A DNA stretch of 64,000 nucleotides from Cucumibacter marinus DSM 18995 (GTDB lineage Bacteria; Pseudomonadota; Alphaproteobacteria; Rhizobiales; Devosiaceae): contig NZ_AUCR01000014.1 in the NCBI RefSeq assembly GCF_000429865.1, positions 1 through 64,000 of the forward strand, in the 5' to 3' direction. Position numbers and translations under genes: made by a program. The notes below the pieces were generated by a model, which was not told where the DNA came from, made no database searches, and saw nothing but the letters and a program-made list of their open reading frames with translations. Shown here piece by piece: positions 59,591 through 64,000 of the stretch (within the stretch, counting starts at the first letter, position 1; the number at the start of each line of letters is the position of its first letter).

Positions 59591-60505
59591 TTAGAAAAAC
59601 ACGCTGCAGTCAACCTCCTTCTCAAGTAGTCCGGCGCCCCTGAGCACCCCCGCCCAGCGCTCATACATCTCCCGGATTTCGGGAGCATCAATTGCGCAGG
59701 CATGAAGAAAACTCGTGCTGAGACCGATCTCGCGCACCAATGTCAGGTCCTGCCCCGTCTGCCGGGACATTGCATCGAGCCCCGCTTCGGGATCGGCATA
59801 AATCTGTTCGATTGCCTCGTTGAGGACAGCGTTGGTCTCGATGAACAACTCCGGATGGGCATCATAGGTTTCGCGGGTGGTCCACCAGTTGGACACGAGC
59901 GAGGGATTGCCCGTCGTCGCCATGGCCAGCGAACCACCGCCGAAAACCTCATCGACCGTTTTGCCCAGGCCGCGTCTGAGCATCATCGTCACAAAGGGTT
60001 CGACATTAACGGCAATGTCGATTTCACCGTCGGCCATGGCGTCGGCCATCCGGTGAAAAGGCATGGTGCGCCACTGGATGGCAGTCGCGTCGACACCATG
60101 CTTGTTGAACAGATAGAGTGGCCCGGAATGGGTAATCCCGCCATCGAGCGCGAACACGCCCAGCCTCTTGCCTTCAAAGTCCTTCGGCCTGGCGATCTCC
60201 ACGCCGTTGGCCGCCACGATGTTCATGAAGTCGGCTTCGCGACCGCCATATGATCCGCGCAGGGCCGCAGCCGATATGAACCTTGTGTCGAGACCGAATT
60301 TCTCGCGCGCCATGATGGTGAGGGTCGGACCGGAGAAGGAAATGTCCATCCGGCCGGCACGCATGTCTTCTATCGCCTGGACGTTGGTGCGCGCGACAAA
60401 TTCGGGCTCAATTCCATGCCGCCCGAACAGTCCCGTATCGATGGCATAGAACAGGGGCATCATGCCGACCATCGGGTCGGGATGGTGATCGATTCTCAAC
60501 TTCAT
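59591..60505 (-). CDS. NMT1-like substrate-binding-fold protein without a signal peptide
   Basis: This 304-residue protein has the periplasmic-binding-protein II fold (KLRIDHHPDPMVGMMPLFYA, then ISFSGPTLTIMAREKFGLD and KDFEGKRLGVFALDGG). It begins directly with the fold, with no signal peptide. Either the start is misplaced (the region upstream to 60517 adds only four residues) or the protein acts in the cytoplasm, possibly as an enzyme or ligand sensor. It is the first gene of the unit that ends with MarR. Two tandem palindromes lie 200-235 bp upstream. Confidence 0.75.
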   Translation of the reverse strand: MKLRIDHHPDPMVGMMPLFYAIDTGLFGRHGIEPEFVARTNVQAIEDMRAGRMDISFSGPTLTIMAREKFGLDTRFISAAALRGSYGGREADFMNIVAANGVEIARPKDFEGKRLGVFALDGGITHSGPLYLFNKHGVDATAIQWRTMPFHRMADAMADGEIDIAVNVEPFVTMMLRRGLGKTVDEVFGGGSLAMATTGNPSLVSNWWTTRETYDAHPELFIETNAVLNEAIEQIYADPEAGLDAMSRQTGQDLTLVREIGLSTSFLHACAIDAPEIREMYERWAGVLRGAGLLEKEVDCSVFF

Positions 60506-60817
60506 GACAGGCGGCACCCTTCACCCTGCACGTCGAGGGCAACCGACGATCGATCGCACCGGACCGTGCTTTGCGCTGACAAATTATTATATGATTTCAT
60601 CATTTTTTATGAGGAGCGCCCTCAACATCATCCGCCCTAATCTGGGCTTTATGATGCGCATTGATCGCATTTCCCACCACTCCCTTCCCATATCAGTCTT
60701 CATTTTCATTGACTTTATCAATTATATTTTGACTGTCAATTGTCGGATCCAATGGATCAGTGGATTGGTGCGAAAGTCCCGTCGGCGGCGGGGGGTGTGG
60801 CGTGGTCGTCCCTGTCC
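60506..60817. other. AT-rich control region with candidate operators
   Basis: This 312-bp region is gene-free. It contains a TATAAT on the minus strand (60591-60586) about 80 bp before the start of the NMT1-like gene, an A/T-rich core, and the tandem palindromes at 60708-60739. It also forms the 3' end of the NicC-like unit; no clear terminator was seen there. Confidence 0.5.
60708..60739. promoter_or_regulatory. tandem palindromic operator candidates (MarR type)
   Basis: Inverted repeat ATTGA-CTTTA-TCAAT (60708-60722) and perfect palindrome TTGAC-T-GTCAA (60729-60739) lie with centres 19 bp apart, about two turns. They share the half-site TTGAC. A related TTTGACTG is at 54879-54886. The MarR regulator of this unit (55163-55627) is the natural candidate to bind them. 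Confidence 0.5.
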
Positions 60818-61942
60818 TCAGATCGGGACGTTCCACGCGTCATAGCCATAGACCCAATCCGCGTTCCCGGCGGATTTGAGCCAGGTGTTGGCGCGCGAAT
60901 TCTCCTGAACCCTGGCGGTCCGCGCCTGCCGCGCCGCGGCATATCGGGCGAGGCCGTCCTCGACATCGGCGGGCCCGGCCTTTTCGAGTGCCCGCGCCAG
61001 CACGATCGCATCCTCGATAGCCATGCACGCGCCCTGAGCCATAAAGGGCACCATGGGGTGTGCGGCGTCGCCGAGAATGGTCACCGGACCACTATTCCAC
61101 CGCTCAAGCGGCTCCCGGACATAGAGCGCCGACTTGGTGACACTCTGGCAGGCGGCCAGAAGTGCGCGGACATCGGGATGGAAGCCGGCATAGACGCGCC
61201 GCAGTTCCTCGACGTCTCCGGCGACGGTCCAGCCTTCCTCCGTCCAATCGGACTGCGATGTGGTGGCGAACACAAAGGTCTCCTCCCCGCGAAGCAGCGG
61301 GAAGGTCACGACCTGGATATCCGGGGTCGGACCCCACCATTTCGTGAAGCAGTCGAGATTGGGCACATCGACCGCGTGCGTGGGCACAACGGCGCGATAG
61401 GAAACCAGCCCTGTGAACTCGGGGTCGTCCGGACCGAAAAGTGCTTCGCGCACGGCCGAGTGGATGCCGTCGGCCCCGATGACAACATCGAAACCGACCT
61501 GTTCTCCCGAGGCGAGAACGACCTGCGGTTTGCCGTCCTGCATCGCGACGCCCTCAACATGGCTGTCGAGCCGAATTCTTTGTGGTTCGACCATGTCCTC
61601 GAGCGCCCGCAACAAATCACCGCGATGGATGGTGAGTTGCGGCGCACCATAGGTTTCGGCCGCCGCCTCGCTCATGGGCAGGCGCGAGGTCTCCTCGCCG
61701 GTATCCCAGGTTCTGCTGATCCGGAACGCCGGCCGGGCCGCGGTCTCGCGAAGCCGGTCGCCCACACCCAGCCCGTCGAGACATTTGACGGCATTGGGCG
61801 TGAGATTGACGTCGGCGCCGATCCGCCGGAATTCGGGCGCCTGTTCGAAAACAGTCACATCGTGTCCGAACCGTGCAAGGGCTATGGCGGCACAAAAGCC
61901 ACCCACGCCGCCACCGCAGATTCCGATATTCAATTGCGTCAT
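60818..61942 (-). CDS. FAD-dependent aromatic/heteroaromatic hydroxylase, 6-hydroxynicotinate 3-monooxygenase (NicC)-like
   Basis: This 374-residue group A flavin monooxygenase has the FAD loop IGICGGGVGGFCAAIAL, the DG motif VVIGADGIHSAVREAL and a GD motif GDAAHPMVPFMAQGACMAI. The tail WVYGYDAWNVPI closely resembles that of Pseudomonas NicC. NicC decarboxylates and hydroxylates 6-hydroxynicotinate to 2,5-dihydroxypyridine. The start is ATG at 61942. Nothing that would be NicX or other Nic enzymes is seen next to it, so the true substrate may be a related carboxylated aromatic. Confidence 0.83.
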   Translation of the reverse strand: MTQLNIGICGGGVGGFCAAIALARFGHDVTVFEQAPEFRRIGADVNLTPNAVKCLDGLGVGDRLRETAARPAFRISRTWDTGEETSRLPMSEAAAETYGAPQLTIHRGDLLRALEDMVEPQRIRLDSHVEGVAMQDGKPQVVLASGEQVGFDVVIGADGIHSAVREALFGPDDPEFTGLVSYRAVVPTHAVDVPNLDCFTKWWGPTPDIQVVTFPLLRGEETFVFATTSQSDWTEEGWTVAGDVEELRRVYAGFHPDVRALLAACQSVTKSALYVREPLERWNSGPVTILGDAAHPMVPFMAQGACMAIEDAIVLARALEKAGPADVEDGLARYAAARQARTARVQENSRANTWLKSAGNADWVYGYDAWNVPI

Positions 61943-61970
61943 ATCCGTCTTCCTGGTCGTTCTGCGCGCT

Positions 61971-63461
61971 TCACTCACCTGCGGGAGGCCAATCGGCCCA
62001 GGGATGGGGCGCACCGCTTGTGTCGAGATAAACCGATTTCTGGGCCATATAGGCGAGAAGGCCCTGCCGGCCCTTTTCCCGGCCCATGCCGCTCATTCCC
62101 TCCCCGCCGAACGGCGCGGATATCGAGAACTGCTTGTAGGTGTTGACCCAGACCGTGCCTGAGGTAACCGATCGCGCCACCCGCCAGGCACGGGGAAGGT
62201 CCCTCGTCCATAGGCCGCATGCGAGGCCGTAGGCATTGTCATTGGCGCGGGCGATCACCTCATCATCGCCGGAGAAGGGCATGGCCGCGAGAACAGGGCC
62301 GAAAACCTCCTCACGGCAGATGAGGGCGTCGTTCGACACCTCGTCGATGATGGTGGGTTCGAAATAGGTGCCATCGGCATAGTGCGGACCTTCGGGCGCT
62401 CTGCCGCCGCAAAGCACACGCCCGCCCTCTTCGCGGGCCGCCTCGACAAAGCCGGCAACCGAAGCGCGCTGATCGGCATGCACCATGGGGGCGACCTGGG
62501 TCCGCGGGTCTTCCGGATGACCGATCCGAAGCTGCCGTGTGGCGGTGACGAGGCGGTCCATGAATTCCCCGTAGATCGCCTGCGCCACGAACAGGCGCGA
62601 ACCGGCGATGCAGGACTGCCCGGTCGAGGAAAACACGCCGAACAGGATGCCGGCGATGGCCAGGTCGATATCCGCGTCCTCGAAGACAATGGTCGGCGAC
62701 TTGCCGCCAAGCTCGAGGGAAATCGGCATCAGCTTTCGCGCGGCGATTTCGGCCAGTTTCAAGCCGGTGGAGGTGCCGCCGGTGAAGGAGACCTTGGCGA
62801 CATCAGGATGTTCCACAAGCCGGTTGCCGACCTCCGAGCCGCTCCCCGGGAGGACCGAGAACAGCCCCGCCGGCAAACCGGCCTGCTCGACGATTTCAGC
62901 GAGCGCCAGGCTGGTCAACGGCGCCCAGGACGAGGGTTTGAGAATGATGGCGTTGCCCGCAGCGAGCGCGGGCGCGGCCTTTTGCGCGTCACTGGCGATG
63001 GGCGAGTTCCAGGGGGTAATCCCGGCAACGACGCCAAGGGGCTCGTGAACCGAAAGGCTGAGATACTCGCCGCGCGCGCTGGTGAGCTGTTCGTCATGGG
63101 TCTCGGCCACGGCGGCGAAATACCGGAAGGTGCCGGCAGCGGATCTGACGAGCGCCGTCGTTTCGCGCAGCGACTTCGAGGTGTCGCGCATTTGAATATA
63201 GGCCAGCCGCGACGCATCGGCTTCTATGGCATCCGCGATGCGGTAGAGATGACGGGCGCGCTCGAATGGCTTCAAGGCGCCCCACGCCTTCTGCGCCGTC
63301 GCGGCCCCGTCGACGGCATCGTCCGCATCCGATTGCGCGGCTCCTTTGAAGGTCAGGTTTTCCGTGCCATCCGCCGCAAATACGGAGCGGATGTCCCTCC
63401 CCTGGCCACGCCGCCACTCTCCGGCGACAAATATCTCCCCGCTGGGCATGTCATACGTCAT
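61971..63461 (-). CDS. aldehyde dehydrogenase (NAD(P)+)
   Basis: This 496-residue protein of the ALDH superfamily has GITPWNSPIASDAQKAAPAL (Rossmann, substrate tunnel), VSFTGGTSTGLKLAE, the general-base Glu in LELGGKSP, the nucleophile Cys in TGQSCIAGSR and the EEVFGPVL motif. The full length and intact catalytic residues suggest an active enzyme. It lies nine bases from the aspartate dehydrogenase gene and upstream of the NicC-like hydroxylase, so it oxidises an aldehyde in the same pathway or in amino-acid metabolism. Confidence 0.9.
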   Translation of the reverse strand: MTYDMPSGEIFVAGEWRRGQGRDIRSVFAADGTENLTFKGAAQSDADDAVDGAATAQKAWGALKPFERARHLYRIADAIEADASRLAYIQMRDTSKSLRETTALVRSAAGTFRYFAAVAETHDEQLTSARGEYLSLSVHEPLGVVAGITPWNSPIASDAQKAAPALAAGNAIILKPSSWAPLTSLALAEIVEQAGLPAGLFSVLPGSGSEVGNRLVEHPDVAKVSFTGGTSTGLKLAEIAARKLMPISLELGGKSPTIVFEDADIDLAIAGILFGVFSSTGQSCIAGSRLFVAQAIYGEFMDRLVTATRQLRIGHPEDPRTQVAPMVHADQRASVAGFVEAAREEGGRVLCGGRAPEGPHYADGTYFEPTIIDEVSNDALICREEVFGPVLAAMPFSGDDEVIARANDNAYGLACGLWTRDLPRAWRVARSVTSGTVWVNTYKQFSISAPFGGEGMSGMGREKGRQGLLAYMAQKSVYLDTSGAPHPWADWPPAGE

Positions 63462-63469
63462 TTGGCACC

Positions 63470-64000
63470 CTAGATGCTGATGTGGCTGGACCGGTTCAGG
63501 ATCTCGCGCAAGGCGCTGAAGGCCGTCGTTGCCGAGGTCCGTGGCTGACCGGGCAGGCTGCGGCCCTCGATCGAGAACCGCAGCCTGCCGATGGCCGAAA
63601 AGGCCTCGATTTCGTGGATGTTCAGCTCGATCCCGGGATCGGCAATCAGCTTCACGGCTGTCTTTTCGAACCCGTTGCCGGCAAGCGCGATGGTGGCGGC
63701 GACATTGGCGTTCTTGGGAAAATTCAATGCCGCCTGCCTGGCGTCACCTTCGAAAATCACTTGGGGCGCCGTGAGCGCGTCGAGATCGACCGCATCGGGA
63801 TCGACCGATCCTTTCCATGCGACGGGCGGCTTGCGCCCCGAATAGACCACCTTGTCGAGACCGGCGAGCCGATAGGCGGACAGCGCATCGAGGCCGCCGA
63901 CGGCGCCCGGCGCAATCACGGCACGTGTTCCCCCACGGGCCGCAGCCTGCCTGACGGCATCGAACAAATGCAGGTCGGCCAATGCGCCGACCGACACGAT
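63470..64000 (-). CDS. nadX: aspartate dehydrogenase-like protein, C-terminal part (runs off the window)
   Basis: These C-terminal 176 residues belong to the L-aspartate dehydrogenase (NadX) family. The segment SVGALADLHLFDAV is the usual end of the NAD domain; IAPGAVGGLDALSAY then begins the catalytic domain. NFPKNANVAATIALAGNGF and IEAFSAIGRLRFSIEG are family signatures. About 90 residues of the N-terminus lie beyond the window. Known members convert aspartate to iminoaspartate and back. Next to an aldehyde dehydrogenase and ring hydroxylase, a related amine or imine substrate is possible. Confidence 0.85.
   Translation of the reverse strand: MVSVGALADLHLFDAVRQAAARGGTRAVIAPGAVGGLDALSAYRLAGLDKVVYSGRKPPVAWKGSVDPDAVDLDALTAPQVIFEGDARQAALNFPKNANVAATIALAGNGFEKTAVKLIADPGIELNIHEIEAFSAIGRLRFSIEGRSLPGQPRTSATTAFSALREILNRSSHISI

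Noticed and set aside
60818-64000. Complete nicotinate degradation (nic) cluster
   Set aside because: Only a NicC-like hydroxylase is present; no NicA/B, NicX, NicD or NicE was recognised. The cysteine amidase at 8036 and the tautomerase at 9022 are far away under another regulator.
1-64000. Prophage, integron, IS element, CRISPR array, tRNA or rRNA
   Set aside because: No transposase, integrase, repeat-spacer pattern or RNA gene signature was recognised anywhere in the window.

Overview
The window is a high-GC stretch that looks like chromosomal or large-replicon DNA of an alphaproteobacterium, probably of the order Hyphomicrobiales (Rhizobiales). The clues are a mosaic intergenic repeat of the type common in that order (980-1086), a PntA of alphaproteobacterial appearance, many ABC/TRAP uptake systems and dense ATGA-type gene overlaps. 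The genus is not determined. I see no rRNA, tRNA, CRISPR array, transposase or integrase.

1-17.6 kb: after the 5' part of pntA comes a catabolic island under one GntR/FCD regulator. It holds a nitrate/taurine/ThiXYZ-type ABC importer, a CobW-type metallochaperone GTPase, a RidA-like protein, a cytosine-deaminase-like amidohydrolase, and a long minus-strand operon. That operon encodes an enolase-superfamily cycloisomerase, a creatinase-like M24 protein, a TRZ/ATZ-type amidohydrolase, an opine-dehydrogenase-like protein, a dipicolinate-synthase-A-like protein, a hydantoinase-type enzyme, a degenerate PhyH-like protein, a tautomerase and an isochorismatase-VOC fusion. A shared palindrome with core TGTGATCWCA lies in the three control regions (3.88, 6.39 and 17.19 kb). 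The enzyme set (five C-N hydrolases, two NAD(P) oxidoreductases, imine/enamine-handling proteins) suggests breakdown of a small nitrogen-rich, probably cyclic compound. The substrate is unknown.

17.6-33 kb: a LuxR/TPR regulator and a flavin monooxygenase, then an exopolysaccharide-type cluster. It contains a polytopic membrane protein, a Wzx-like flippase fused to an aminoglycoside-phosphotransferase-like kinase, a GH16 glycanase, a FemAB-like acyltransferase, a POTRA-like protein without a barrel, three glycosyltransferase domains in two genes, a polysaccharide deacetylase and a small secreted protein.

33-40 kb: a MalK/UgpC-type sugar ABC importer with an RpiR regulator and a SnoaL-RidA fusion gene. 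HexR-like operators (GTAG-N6-AAC) lie in the control regions.

39.7-49.7 kb: a second carbohydrate-type ABC importer is cotranscribed with a TetR regulator and catabolic genes: quinone-oxidoreductase-like, a 2,6-dihydroxypseudooxynicotine-hydrolase-like alpha/beta hydrolase, and LigA and LigB of an extradiol dioxygenase. Three promoters carry the same operator exactly 27 nt downstream of the start of the -35 box, so TetR is the likely repressor of the unit. A divergent AraC-type gene follows.

49.7-64 kb: minus-strand catabolic units comprising a TRAP transporter with fused DctQM, an alpha/beta hydrolase, two aromatic-ring flavin hydroxylases (one close to NicC), a MarR regulator, a second cytosine-deaminase-like amidohydrolase with its own NMT1-type ABC importer, an aldehyde dehydrogenase and a partial aspartate dehydrogenase. 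Overall the window is a string of uptake-plus-catabolism modules, each with a local regulator, interrupted by a polysaccharide cluster.
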